The notes beneath the pieces are model-generated. The model was not told the DNA's origin and searched no databases. It saw only the letters and a program-made list of their open reading frames with translations. 64,000 nucleotides of DNA. Origin: Roseobacter fucihabitans (lineage in GTDB: Bacteria; Pseudomonadota; Alphaproteobacteria; Rhodobacterales; Rhodobacteraceae). The number at the start of each line of letters is the position of its first letter. Within the stretch, counting starts at the first letter, position 1. The DNA lies in assembly GCF_014337925.2 (NCBI RefSeq), contig NZ_CP143423.1, forward strand, positions 154,501-218,500, read 5' to 3'. Positions 16,993 to 25,409 of this stretch are shown piece by piece. The translations under genes and the position numbers were made by a program.

Positions 16993-19900
16993 CCCTGCTC
17001 ATTCGTAACCTGTTATTAATGCTTTGTTTTATGCTCTCTTTTGTTCCGGGAAGCGTACAGGCGCAGCAAAATGAGCCGGGATTTTGTCAGCCCCTTTTTG
17101 CCGATTTAACCGCCGCGGAACTCTTTGATGCACAAAAGCGCGCCGATTTCAGCGCGCGGACCAGGGATCAAAACCAGCGTAGTTTGTTTGCGACGATGCA
17201 GAGCGGGCTGGCGACGGCCTTGCAGGACCCAAACCCGTTGCTGCGCGATGATACATGGGGCGATTATACCCGCAACGGGCTGGCGCGATTATGTCAAGAA
17301 ATTCCGGATCTAACGGCTGAAAACGGGGCCACAGAGACGATCAAACTGGCGGTCGAATTCGGCGAATTGACCAGTTATGTGCCGTTTTGGCGGGGACGTT
17401 TGACGGCGGTAGATGATTTTTTACCGATGGGGCCGGATACCACGCCAAACCTGACGCTGTTGCGTCTTGCCGGATCGCCAAGCAGCACGGCAGCGGTTCT
17501 GCGTCCAAGCAGTGGTGATGGCTGTGCCGGTCTGACGGGTGCCGCTCTGTCACAGCGGGCTCAGGTGGCTTTTGACACTCTGGCACCCGGTGGCACGCTT
17601 GAGACCTTATGCGCTGTCTTGCCGGTTTTTCCGGGCGGGGCGGGCTTTGCTGATGCGCTTGATGCCTATGGCAAGCTGGAGGCGGCTTTTCCGGGCGCGC
17701 TGGATAAATTGCGGGATCCGGCTTTCGCCAGATGGATGGCCAAGGATCTGCAAAACCGCCTGTTCTTGCTGGCCGGGACGCGGCACACGGTGACGTTCTT
17801 GTTGCGCGCATTCGCGAAGACAATACCTGATGCACCCCTCACGGATCCTGCGGGTGATCCCCCCTCTTGTCAGGTGGCCTCAAACCCCACGACCCTGACC
17901 TTCTACAATTTTGATCAGCCACAGCTCGACCTTCTTGTACAAACCATTGACGTTGCCGGGCTTTTGGCCCCTCTGGCCGAGCAGAGTTTCTCCAGCGCGG
18001 AGCTGCTGAACGCCGCCATACGCGGTGCCCTGGCGGAGGCGTTGGATCTGTGTACGGTGGACCGGATCAGCCAGCTTGTGCTGGGTTCTGACCCGCTTGG
18101 TCTGCGGTTTCAGCTTGATCCGCAACGCGTGGCGGGCTTCGTGCTGAACCCCGATTTGCTCGATAGTGCACCGGTTCTACAGCCGCTCACCGGGGTCAAG
18201 ACCGCCAACCGCGATGATCTTATCGCGGGGTTGGAAATCAACCTGTCCAACGCCTTGAGCGCCGCCTTGAATGCGCAGATCGAAGAGGCTGCCGACTTGT
18301 TGAGCGCCGCCGCTGAGGAGGTAAGCGAACCTCTGGATGCGGCACGCGTTGACCCGGAAAACTTCGACCCGCTCGATTTGCCGCCCCTGATCGGGGTGAC
18401 AGACGCCAGCGTCACCGCAGCCCTGCAAACCCTGCCCAACGAGGCTTTCAAACAGGCGATCTATGACGGGCCGTTCCTGACAGGGACCAATGTCGAATTG
18501 ATCAAGGCAGATGTGCGCGCCTTGTTGCGCCCGCTGGTTGCGGATCAGGTAAAGGACATTGTGGCGCGCGACATGGCACTGATCGACGCGGCGATCAGCA
18601 GTGACTGGCAGCTCACACCAGACTTGCTTGACCGGATCATGAGCGTGGAAGGCGTGGCACAAAGTGCGGGTGATCCAAGTGCTGCCAACCTTGAAGAGCG
18701 CATGCAAAGCCTGTTGCGCATCACCTATCCCACCGAACGCCTGTTTCAGGCGGCGTTGAACACGATCCCCGCTGCGACCGGTCAATTGGTGAGCGCGCCG
18801 CTGTCGCCGGACTTGAACGCGCGGGCGATCAAAGTGGCGACGACCAGTCTTGAAAATCCCAATGACCCGCGCGTGACGGGTAATTTTGCAGCACCGGATT
18901 GCAACTGCGTGCCCAAGCGGAATTTGCCCGATAACAGCCATGTTTATGGGTTTTACCCCTTCTGGTTCTCACCGCTTGAAGAGGCGGCGCGTGAAAACCC
19001 CGAGGCGGTTCTGGCCCCCGCGCCGATCGATTTCGGTATGATCAGCCGCATCGCGTTTTACGGATTGGAATTCCAGTTCGAGTTCCCGCAGGCCGCTGCC
19101 GGGGATCGTAACCTGCAACTCAAGAACCTGACGCATTGGGTGAAGATGAAGCGCGATTTCATCAATTCCGCGCATCAGCACCGCGCCGAGGTGGACCTGG
19201 CTTTTGATCTGCGCAATTGGGCGGCGTGGTCGGAAGTCGAGCAAACCTATGCGATCGAGCGCATCGTGGATCATTCAGGCCCCATCGCGCGATTGCAGGA
19301 CCGCTCGCTTGCAGGCGTCAGAAACGCGATACCGACGCTTTTTGACGTTATGCAACCTGACGGCGTGACGCTGATTTTTGAGGATTACTCGGGCCGCCCG
19401 AATGATGAGATCAACACCAGCAAGATGATCCGCATCATCCGGCAGGTTCAGGATGCGCTCGAACCGCGCGGGCAGACGGTCAATCTCGCCTTTGACTTTT
19501 CGTTGATCGACGTGCCGCCGAGCGAAGCCTTGATGAATGATCTGCGCGAATTATTGATCCCCGGCGAAGATGGCGAGAAAACCGTCGACAAAATCCTGGT
19601 GTTTCTGGAACGCCCGACGACGGAGACCAAAAAGAACCTGCGCGCGCGCATGGATCAGGGTGATTTTCGCGGCACGGAGCGCTCCACCGTGTTGCGCAGT
19701 TTCATCCCCATACTGCCCCCGAGTGCACATGAACAGGTTAAACAACGTCTGCTAGACGGGCAGGACCCGGACCCTGACGCTGATGCCTTCAGCCAGTTTT
19801 TGGATGATGTCGTGTATTTTCAGGATAACTTCGCAGGTATTGGCTTCTGGCCCGTACCACTGCCGGATGGTGTTGAAACGCCGGCGTTGAACGAGATCAT

Positions 19901-20267
19901 TGCCACGGAATGGAACGCGGCCACGCTGCCGGTGCAGCTGACGTTGATACAGGGCAGTTTTGATCAGGTCTGCACCTGGTCCTGCCCGCGGCGCGCTTAT
20001 ATCACGCTGGTTGCAATGGCGGTTTTTGCGGTGGTCATCCTGTTGACCTGGCGGTCATTCTACAGTGGGTTGATCGACAAGATCGCCTTCAAGATGGGCG
20101 TGGTGCGCATTGGTGTGGCCGGTGTTTTCGTGATGCTTGTGATCCTGAGCACCTGCGATCACAAGGCGTTCTGGCCTCCGATACTTCTCATTGCGTTGAT
20201 TGTATTTCTGCTTTTGACGCTTTTGGGAACGATCATCCAGCGTGCGCGTAACGGTCCCAAACCGTGA
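16989..20267 (+). CDS. exported membrane-anchored protein with degenerate GH18-like domain, eCIS-linked
   Basis: A 1092-residue protein. A signal peptide covers residues 1-25 (cut after SVQA). Residues 26-640 are helical with no family I recognise. Residues about 645-990 resemble the glycoside hydrolase 18 fold: it opens with VYGFYPFW, has ISRIAFYGL, and DGVTLIFEDY (about 791-800) aligns with the DxxDxDxE active-site strand, keeping the first Asp and the catalytic Glu but with Thr and Ile at the middle Asp positions. Three membrane helices lie near residues 1001-1022, 1038-1055 and 1060-1083. Its ATG overlaps the ATPase stop, so it is the last gene of the operon. Binding or cutting of cell-wall glycan is inferred, not shown. 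Confidence 0.7.
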   Translation: MTLLIRNLLLMLCFMLSFVPGSVQAQQNEPGFCQPLFADLTAAELFDAQKRADFSARTRDQNQRSLFATMQSGLATALQDPNPLLRDDTWGDYTRNGLARLCQEIPDLTAENGATETIKLAVEFGELTSYVPFWRGRLTAVDDFLPMGPDTTPNLTLLRLAGSPSSTAAVLRPSSGDGCAGLTGAALSQRAQVAFDTLAPGGTLETLCAVLPVFPGGAGFADALDAYGKLEAAFPGALDKLRDPAFARWMAKDLQNRLFLLAGTRHTVTFLLRAFAKTIPDAPLTDPAGDPPSCQVASNPTTLTFYNFDQPQLDLLVQTIDVAGLLAPLAEQSFSSAELLNAAIRGALAEALDLCTVDRISQLVLGSDPLGLRFQLDPQRVAGFVLNPDLLDSAPVLQPLTGVKTANRDDLIAGLEINLSNALSAALNAQIEEAADLLSAAAEEVSEPLDAARVDPENFDPLDLPPLIGVTDASVTAALQTLPNEAFKQAIYDGPFLTGTNVELIKADVRALLRPLVADQVKDIVARDMALIDAAISSDWQLTPDLLDRIMSVEGVAQSAGDPSAANLEERMQSLLRITYPTERLFQAALNTIPAATGQLVSAPLSPDLNARAIKVATTSLENPNDPRVTGNFAAPDCNCVPKRNLPDNSHVYGFYPFWFSPLEEAARENPEAVLAPAPIDFGMISRIAFYGLEFQFEFPQAAAGDRNLQLKNLTHWVKMKRDFINSAHQHRAEVDLAFDLRNWAAWSEVEQTYAIERIVDHSGPIARLQDRSLAGVRNAIPTLFDVMQPDGVTLIFEDYSGRPNDEINTSKMIRIIRQVQDALEPRGQTVNLAFDFSLIDVPPSEALMNDLRELLIPGEDGEKTVDKILVFLERPTTETKKNLRARMDQGDFRGTERSTVLRSFIPILPPSAHEQVKQRLLDGQDPDPDADAFSQFLDDVVYFQDNFAGIGFWPVPLPDGVETPALNEIIATEWNAATLPVQLTLIQGSFDQVCTWSCPRRAYITLVAMAVFAVVILLTWRSFYSGLIDKIAFKMGVVRIGVAGVFVMLVILSTCDHKAFWPPILLIALIVFLLLTLLGTIIQRARNGPKP

Positions 20268-20303
20268 CGCAAAAGCAGGGCCGCAAAATCGACGGGTGCG
20301 CAT

Positions 20304-20331
20304 AAAAAAGGCCGCGCAGGGCGGCCTTTTT
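20304..20331. terminator. bidirectional hairpin terminator
   Basis: The stretch AAAAAAGGCCGC, a 4-base loop and GCGGCCTTTTT form a strong stem flanked by A and T runs. It sits between the convergent ends of the eCIS operon and gabD and can end transcription from both sides. Confidence 0.85.
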
Positions 20332-20348
20332 CGATAGATTTGTGAAGA

Positions 20349-21827
20349 TCACACGCTCATGCAGATGTATTTCATCTCCAGATAATCGTCGATCCCGTGA
20401 TGCGATCCTTCGCGACCCAGGCCGGATTGTTTTACCCCGCCAAAGGGTCCGACTTCGGTCGATATGATACCGGTATTCACACCGACGATCCCGTACTCCA
20501 GCGCTTCAGCGACCTTATAAACGCGGCTCAGATCCTTGGCATAAAAGTACGAAGCCAAACCAAAAATCGTGTCATTGGCCATCGCGATCACTTCGTCTTC
20601 ATCCTCGAATTTGAACAGCGGGGCAAGTGGCCCAAAGGTCTCCTCCGACGCCACTTTCATATCCTGCGTTACGCCGGTGACGATTGTGGGCTCAAAGAAG
20701 GTTCCGCCCATTTCATGCGCCTTGCCCCCCGTCAGGATGGCACCGCCATGCGCGACCACATCTTCCATGTGTTCCTTGACCTTTTCCACCGCGTCCTTGT
20801 TGATCAGCGGGCCGGTGGTGACACCTTCCAACAGGCCATCGCCGACCTTGAGGTTCTCGACGGCCACTTTCAGCTTGGCGGCAAAGGCATCATAGACGCC
20901 CGCCTGCACATAGATACGGTTGGCGCAAACACAGGTCTGGCCGTTGTTGCGAAACTTGCACAGCATCGCGCCTTCGACGGCGGCGTCCAGATCGGCATCG
21001 TCAAACACGATAAAGGGCGCGTTGCCGCCCAGTTCCATGGAGCATTTCATCACTTGATCGGCGGCTTGCTTGAGCAGGATGCGCCCCACTTCCGTCGACC
21101 CGGTGAAGGTCAATTTGCGCACTGCCGGGTTTTCGCAGAACTCTTTGCCCACGGCGGAGGAGGACGAAGACGGCACCACGTTGAACACGCCCGCCGGAAC
21201 GCCCGCGCGTTCGGCTAAAACACCCATCACGATGGCGCTGAGCGGTGTTTCGGCGGCAGGGCGTGCGACAAAGGCGCAGCCAACGGCCAAAGCGGGGGCT
21301 GCCTTGCGCGTGATCATCGCATTGGGGAAATTCCAGGGCGTGATTGAAGCGGCCACGCCAATGGGTTGTTTCAAAACGGTAATACGCTTGTCGCGTTGAT
21401 GGCCGGGGATGGTTTCGCCGTAAACGCGCTTGGCCTGCTCGCCCATGAATTCGATAAAGCTGGCCCCGTAAGCGATCTCGCCTTTGGCCTCGGCATGCGG
21501 CTTGCCCTGTTCCGCCGTCAGGATGGTTGCCAGATCATCGGCGTTTTCCATCATCAGATCGAACCACTTGCGCATCACGCCCGCGCGTTCCTTGCCGGTC
21601 CAGGTGGCCCATTCCTTCTGTGCCTTTTCGGCCTGCGCAATCGCGCCTGCGACCTGAGCGCGGCTGAGATTGGCGACAGAGGCGATCACATCGCCACGCG
21701 CAGGGTTGATCACGTCGAACGTCCCGTCGTCCCCATCCACCCATTGCCCACCGATATAGGCGCGGGTTTCCAGCAGGCTGGGGTCTTTCAAAAGAGATTT
21801 GAGGTCGGTGTTTAGAATATCTGTCAT
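20349..21827 (-). CDS. gabD: NAD(P)-dependent succinate-semialdehyde dehydrogenase
   Basis: A 492-residue aldehyde dehydrogenase that oxidises succinic semialdehyde to succinate, the last step of GABA breakdown. It has the cofactor-site segment TPWNFPNAMITRKAAPALA, the catalytic Glu in MELGGNAPFIVFDDAD, and the catalytic Cys in NNGQTCVCAN; the neighbouring second Cys (TCVC) is typical of GabD. The C-terminal GPFGGVKQSGLGREGSHHG is the usual family ending. Length is normal. Glutarate semialdehyde is a possible alternative substrate. It stands alone, convergent with the eCIS operon. Confidence 0.93.
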   Translation of the reverse strand: MTDILNTDLKSLLKDPSLLETRAYIGGQWVDGDDGTFDVINPARGDVIASVANLSRAQVAGAIAQAEKAQKEWATWTGKERAGVMRKWFDLMMENADDLATILTAEQGKPHAEAKGEIAYGASFIEFMGEQAKRVYGETIPGHQRDKRITVLKQPIGVAASITPWNFPNAMITRKAAPALAVGCAFVARPAAETPLSAIVMGVLAERAGVPAGVFNVVPSSSSSAVGKEFCENPAVRKLTFTGSTEVGRILLKQAADQVMKCSMELGGNAPFIVFDDADLDAAVEGAMLCKFRNNGQTCVCANRIYVQAGVYDAFAAKLKVAVENLKVGDGLLEGVTTGPLINKDAVEKVKEHMEDVVAHGGAILTGGKAHEMGGTFFEPTIVTGVTQDMKVASEETFGPLAPLFKFEDEDEVIAMANDTIFGLASYFYAKDLSRVYKVAEALEYGIVGVNTGIISTEVGPFGGVKQSGLGREGSHHGIDDYLEMKYICMSV

Positions 21828-21910
21828 TTCGGGTCCTCCGCGAAAATGTCTATGGCTCTCAAACCAACTCTGAGTATGATTGTCCAGTTCCGAAGAGGAG
21901 GGAGAGCGAA

Positions 21911-22708
21911 ATGAAACCCCTGGATGATGCCTATGCCAATGCTGCCTATATCGCTGGGGCTGACGCCTATCCGCCTGCGTGGGAAAAAGCCGCGGCTGCC
22001 TTTCGTGAAGAGCTAGGCGCGCGCGCAGAGCTGGGATTGTCTTATGGGCGATCAGAGCGGCAGGTGTTTGATTTCTTCAACGCCGAGGGTGTTTCACGCG
22101 GCACGTTGATCTTCGTGCACGGCGGGTATTGGAAGGCGTTTGATCGCAGCCATTGGTCGCATCTGGCAGCTGGTGCGATGGCGTCGGGCTGGTCGGTTGC
22201 GATGCCGAGTTATGATCTGTGCCCCGACGTGCGCATTTCCGATATTACCAGACAGATTGCCACAGCCGTCAGCAAGATCGCCGATCGCACCTTCGAACCG
22301 ATTGCGCTTGCGGGTCATTCTGCCGGGGGGCATCTGGTGTCGCGGATGATGGATCCGCTGGTGTTGCCCGAGCCCGTGCGTCGCCGAATTACGCGAATTG
22401 CGTCGATTTCGCCCGTTGCGGATCTTGAGCCGCTACTGGAAACCTCAATGAACGACATCCTGCGTCTGGATGCGCAGGAGGCGCGCGCGGAAAGTCTGAT
22501 GAGCATGGCGCGTCCTCAGGGCGCGGAGGTGAAAATCTGGGTGGGCGCACAGGAACGTCCCGCCTTTCTGGAACAGGCAGAGGCGCAGGCGCGCGCATGG
22601 GGCGCGCGGCAGGTGGTCGTACCGGACAAGCATCATTTCGATGTGATCGACGCTTTGGCGGATCCGACAAGCGACATGGTGGCTTTCCTCATGGGCAATA
22701 AGGTTTGA
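21911..22708 (+). CDS. alpha/beta hydrolase, kynurenine formamidase-like esterase
   Basis: A 265-residue alpha/beta hydrolase. The oxyanion motif HGGYW follows strand GTLIFV, and the nucleophile elbow GHSAGG supplies the catalytic Ser. A late His (KHHFDVIDAL) and an Asp upstream complete a likely triad. The HGGYW form is found in arylformamidases (KynB type) and related carboxylesterases. There are no kynurenine-pathway genes beside it, so the substrate is open. RBS GAGGAGGGAGAG precedes the ATG. Downstream lies a zone of gene decay. Confidence 0.8.
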   Translation: MKPLDDAYANAAYIAGADAYPPAWEKAAAAFREELGARAELGLSYGRSERQVFDFFNAEGVSRGTLIFVHGGYWKAFDRSHWSHLAAGAMASGWSVAMPSYDLCPDVRISDITRQIATAVSKIADRTFEPIALAGHSAGGHLVSRMMDPLVLPEPVRRRITRIASISPVADLEPLLETSMNDILRLDAQEARAESLMSMARPQGAEVKIWVGAQERPAFLEQAEAQARAWGARQVVVPDKHHFDVIDALADPTSDMVAFLMGNKV

Positions 22709-22966
22709 TTTCGCTTGCGAATTCGGCCGTTGGAGCAAACACTTTGTGGGCGATGGCGTCGCCGCTGAAAAGCCGCACCCCGTCCTGAACGCGGTGGCCT
22801 TTCTGGTACAGGAACAGGAGGGTCCAGCATGGCCGTCAAAACGCGACACTGCGCAAATGCTTGGATTGCAGAACGCCAGCCGAAGCGTTCCGAGATGAGC
22901 TGATGAAATTAGCGCGGCGATTAGATACCCTGCCTACGCAAACGGACGCGATCAGAATGGAGCTCA

Positions 22967-23392
22967 CATTTGTTCGTGGAGGAGGCAGACCCTGCGAGCC
23001 TTGAAGCCTGGAAGGTAAACATTGCCGCGCATAAATTTGGGATGAGCCTTTTGCAACCGGACGCGTCTTGTGCCGCGATCACGCAGAAGATCAACGCCTT
23101 CCTCGCGGAGCGGGATATGCTATAACACCGGACGTTTGGATATGGTCACTCCTTTGGCGTTTTGAGCCATTATTACGGGCGTGAAGCGGGGTTGGAACTG
23201 CGCGAAGACATCGATACCGTTCTGGAACCTGGCATGGTGATCTTGATGGAGCAAATGCTGAACATCGCGGCGGATCAACCCGGGTCGGGGGGATACCGCG
23301 AACATGATATTCTGGTGATGACGGACGAAGGCAATAAGAACATCACGGGATATCCCTATAGCCTGAATTCAACGTTGTCCCCTGAAAAGTAG
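22967..23392 (+). pseudogene. creatinase (M24 family) remnant with in-frame stop
   Basis: A single reading frame gives HLFVEEADPASLEAW, then KVNIAAHKFGMSLLQP, then AERDML, a TAA stop at 23123, then HRTFGYGHSFGVLSHYYGRE, LREDIDTVLEPGMV and GYREHDILVM. This follows the C-terminal third of creatinase (creatine amidinohydrolase), whose usual sequence runs through DVLQYRTFGYGHSFG and SHYYGREAGLELREDIDTV. The N-terminal two thirds are missing, one stop interrupts the frame, and similarity ends abruptly after GYPY near 23366. Creatinase hydrolyses creatine to sarcosine and urea. The gene is dead here unless the short pieces are used otherwise. Confidence 0.8.
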
Positions 23393-23643
23393 ACCGCCCA
23401 CCGGTTTGGTGCCGGGTTTCGTGGGCCCAAGGCCCTCGCGCGAAGTGGGCGCGGCCCTTTGTTGATACGGAAAAATGGGGAATTGCGCCGGTGGGGGGCG
23501 ATGAACGAGCGGGGTTTGAGCCGCATTGTGGATATTGAGCGGGTCGGGGGGGGGCAACATTGCAACCGGGGCGAAAATGATGGACGTGGCGAAATGCCAG
23601 GTGTCAATATTATGTTTTAAACCAATCGGTTGTGTATTTATAT
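23393..23643. other. intergenic decay zone
   Basis: There is no supportable gene between the creatinase remnant and the transposase remnant. It is G-rich in places (a run of nine G near 23549), and the creatinase similarity breaks off just before it at a sharp junction around 23366-23395. Confidence 0.5.
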
Positions 23644-23870
23644 CTACGTTTTTTCGAAGATTTCAGCGGGCGTCCGGTGTCGGATGTACTTGCGCGGCGT
23701 GGCATTAGGCGATGGCAAATCGACCTGAAATCACGATTTGTTGACGCCGGTATCCTCTTGGCCGGCGGCGTCTGCGGTGTTCTGGCCGGTGGCGACTGAC
23801 TGCTCCGCGCGAGCGTCCTTGGAATAGGCGAAGCGATGGATCGTCTCGTGGCTGACCCGGACCGGAGGGG
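23644..23870 (-). pseudogene. IS30-family transposase remnant, internally deleted and frameshifted
   Basis: Read on the - strand, the left part gives RVSHETIHRFAYSKDAR, matching the VSHETIYR-VY segment ahead of the DDE core in IS30 transposases. The right part gives DFRSI and, in a shifted frame, TPRKYIRHRTPAEIFEKT and a stop, matching the NxRPRKTLGFRTPxEVF ending. The catalytic core between them (about 150 residues) is absent and the frame changes once, so this is a relic. No terminal inverted repeats were recognised. Confidence 0.7.
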
Positions 23871-24104
23871 GCGCGCAGCGCATGCAGCAGCTGATTGGCA
23901 GCTTTGCCCGCGCCGGGTCAGGCTTTGCGCCCATCGGCCCCCTTTTGTTGGATTTTTCGCTTTGTCCTGCGGGTGCAAATCCCACTTTGTTGCAACATTG
24001 CGCTGTGCATTTGCGAAAGAGACAAGGTTTCTTGCGCCTGTATGCTGTGCTGCGCGCTGAAACATCTTATATGGAGGAAAGGAGATAAACATTCGGAGGC
24101 AGAA

Positions 24105-24371
24105 ATGGTTGCACTGGCACGTTTGCTGGTCATAGGATTCGTCGTGCTGACGATAATCTATGTCTGCCTTTCCTTTTATTCGCGAGCGGTCAGGCGTAGC
24201 AAGCTGGAGGCGGAGTGGGATGAGACCCGCGGACCGGGAAACCGCGAGAGCTTTGTGAAAACCGGTTTGAGGGAGTATGATGGATCGCTGCGGCGCAAAT
24301 TGATTCTCGGTGTTTATGTGGTTCCGACAATTGCGGTTGGCCTGTTGATTTATTTCACGAATTTCGCCTGA
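24105..24371 (+). CDS. small conserved two-helix membrane protein
   Basis: An 88-residue protein with one membrane helix at the start (RLLVIGFVVLTIIYVCLSF), a charged middle, and a second helix near the end (LILGVYVVPTIAVGLLIYF). I do not know a function. It lies 13 bases before the DUF1523 gene and is probably co-transcribed with it. The open frame continues upstream to 23895, but the ATG at 24105 with CGGAGG nine bases before is the credible start, and the upstream part falls in the decay zone. Confidence 0.7.
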   Translation: MVALARLLVIGFVVLTIIYVCLSFYSRAVRRSKLEAEWDETRGPGNRESFVKTGLREYDGSLRRKLILGVYVVPTIAVGLLIYFTNFA

Positions 24372-24384
24372 GAGAGGATTCGTC

Positions 24385-25035
24385 ATGTTCTATGTAAAAT
24401 GGTTTTTTATCGCCGCCTTCTGGATGTTGATGGCTGCGTTCCTCCATTATACCCTGCCACAGGTGGATATCGTGCGGGTGACAGATACCTATGAAAAGCG
24501 GATTGATCCGGGCGAAAACCGCTTGTTCTGGGCGCAGGCTGACACGGGTTCAAACGTCAATGCGGCCAGCCGGGATGTGTTTTTTATCCAGTCCCGGCGT
24601 GTGGATGACAAGGTGATGGTCTATCGCAACGAGGACACCGGATGGGGCTGGCCGCCCTATTTCAAATTCGACACCTCCAACCTTCAGGCTGAGGCCTCCG
24701 ATTTGAAAGCAACCGCCGCAGCGCCGCAATATGCCGCGATTCGTCATTATGGATGGCGGATAGAGTTTTTCACGATCTTTCCAAATGCCATTTCTGTCTG
24801 GCCCGTCGATGGGCCAGATGCCGGCAAGCCGCTACCGTGGATGAACGTCCTCATTCTGGGAACTCTGGCGGTGATTTTCGGAGCGATCTGGATTCGCTGG
24901 CGGCGTTTTCGTGAAGCCCGGATCGATCCAAAGCTGGAAGAGATGCAAGATGGCTGGGAGGCCATGGAAGATAATATGGCGGACAGGCGGAGCCGCTTGC
25001 GCCGCTGGTGGGCGGCCAAACGACGCGGATATTAG
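24385..25035 (+). CDS. DUF1523 family membrane protein
   Basis: A 216-residue protein of the DUF1523 family common in Rhodobacteraceae. It has an N-terminal helix (WFFIAAFWMLMAAFLHYTL), a periplasmic-looking domain with VDIVRVTDTYEKR and RDVFFIQSRRVDDK, and a second helix near residues 150-170 (WMNVLILGTLAVIFGAIWI) followed by a charged tail. The function is unknown. GAGAGGA precedes the start. Its end overlaps the HIT gene stop on the other strand by four bases. Confidence 0.85.
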   Translation: MFYVKWFFIAAFWMLMAAFLHYTLPQVDIVRVTDTYEKRIDPGENRLFWAQADTGSNVNAASRDVFFIQSRRVDDKVMVYRNEDTGWGWPPYFKFDTSNLQAEASDLKATAAAPQYAAIRHYGWRIEFFTIFPNAISVWPVDGPDAGKPLPWMNVLILGTLAVIFGAIWIRWRRFREARIDPKLEEMQDGWEAMEDNMADRRSRLRRWWAAKRRGY

Positions 25036-25409
25036 GCCTGGGTGAGCATGAGCCCCAAGGGGCGTCCGCCGAGGATGTGAACATGCAGATGGGGGACTTC
25101 CTGTACGCCATCCTCTCCCGCGTTCGAGATCATCCTGAAGCCATTTCCAGCCGTTAAGGTAACACCCTCAAGGCGGCATACCTCGCCAATCGCTCGGGTG
25201 AAATCCACGATCTCGTCCTCTGACGCTTCGGCGGCAAAGTGGTCATAGCTGACGTAGGCACCCTTCGGTATCACCAGAACATGGGTCGGAGCCTGCGGAT
25301 ATAGATCGCGAAACGCGAGGCTGTGTTGCGTCTCCAAGACGGTGGTATTGGGAATTTCACCGCGTAGGATTTTGGCAAAGATATTTTTGTCGTCATAGGT
25401 GTAGCTCAT
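25032..25409 (-). CDS. HIT family nucleotide-binding protein
   Basis: A 125-residue histidine-triad protein. The C-terminal HLHVHILGG is the HxHxHxx nucleotide-binding motif whose middle His attacks the alpha phosphate. The FAKILRGEIPNTTVLE start and THVLVIPKGAYVSYDHF segment are typical of HinT-like phosphoramidases that act on adenosine phosphoramidates. The ATG at 25409 has GGAGGAAACCGC directly upstream, which decides the start; the frame stays open further upstream without a good start signal. Confidence 0.93.
   Translation of the reverse strand: MSYTYDDKNIFAKILRGEIPNTTVLETQHSLAFRDLYPQAPTHVLVIPKGAYVSYDHFAAEASEDEIVDFTRAIGEVCRLEGVTLTAGNGFRMISNAGEDGVQEVPHLHVHILGGRPLGLMLTQA

Noticed and set aside
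1-20267. Prophage or type VI secretion system instead of eCIS
   Set aside because: No capsid, terminase, portal, integrase or lysis genes and no TssJ/L/M membrane complex or ClpV are present. The CIS_TMP tape measure, Afp15-type ATPase and Afp12-type baseplate protein are eCIS marks.
22967-23392. DMSP lyase DddP (also M24 family) remnant
   Set aside because: The GHSFGVLSHYYGRE and LREDIDTVLEPGM segments fit creatinase; DddP has a different C-terminus around these positions as far as I recall.
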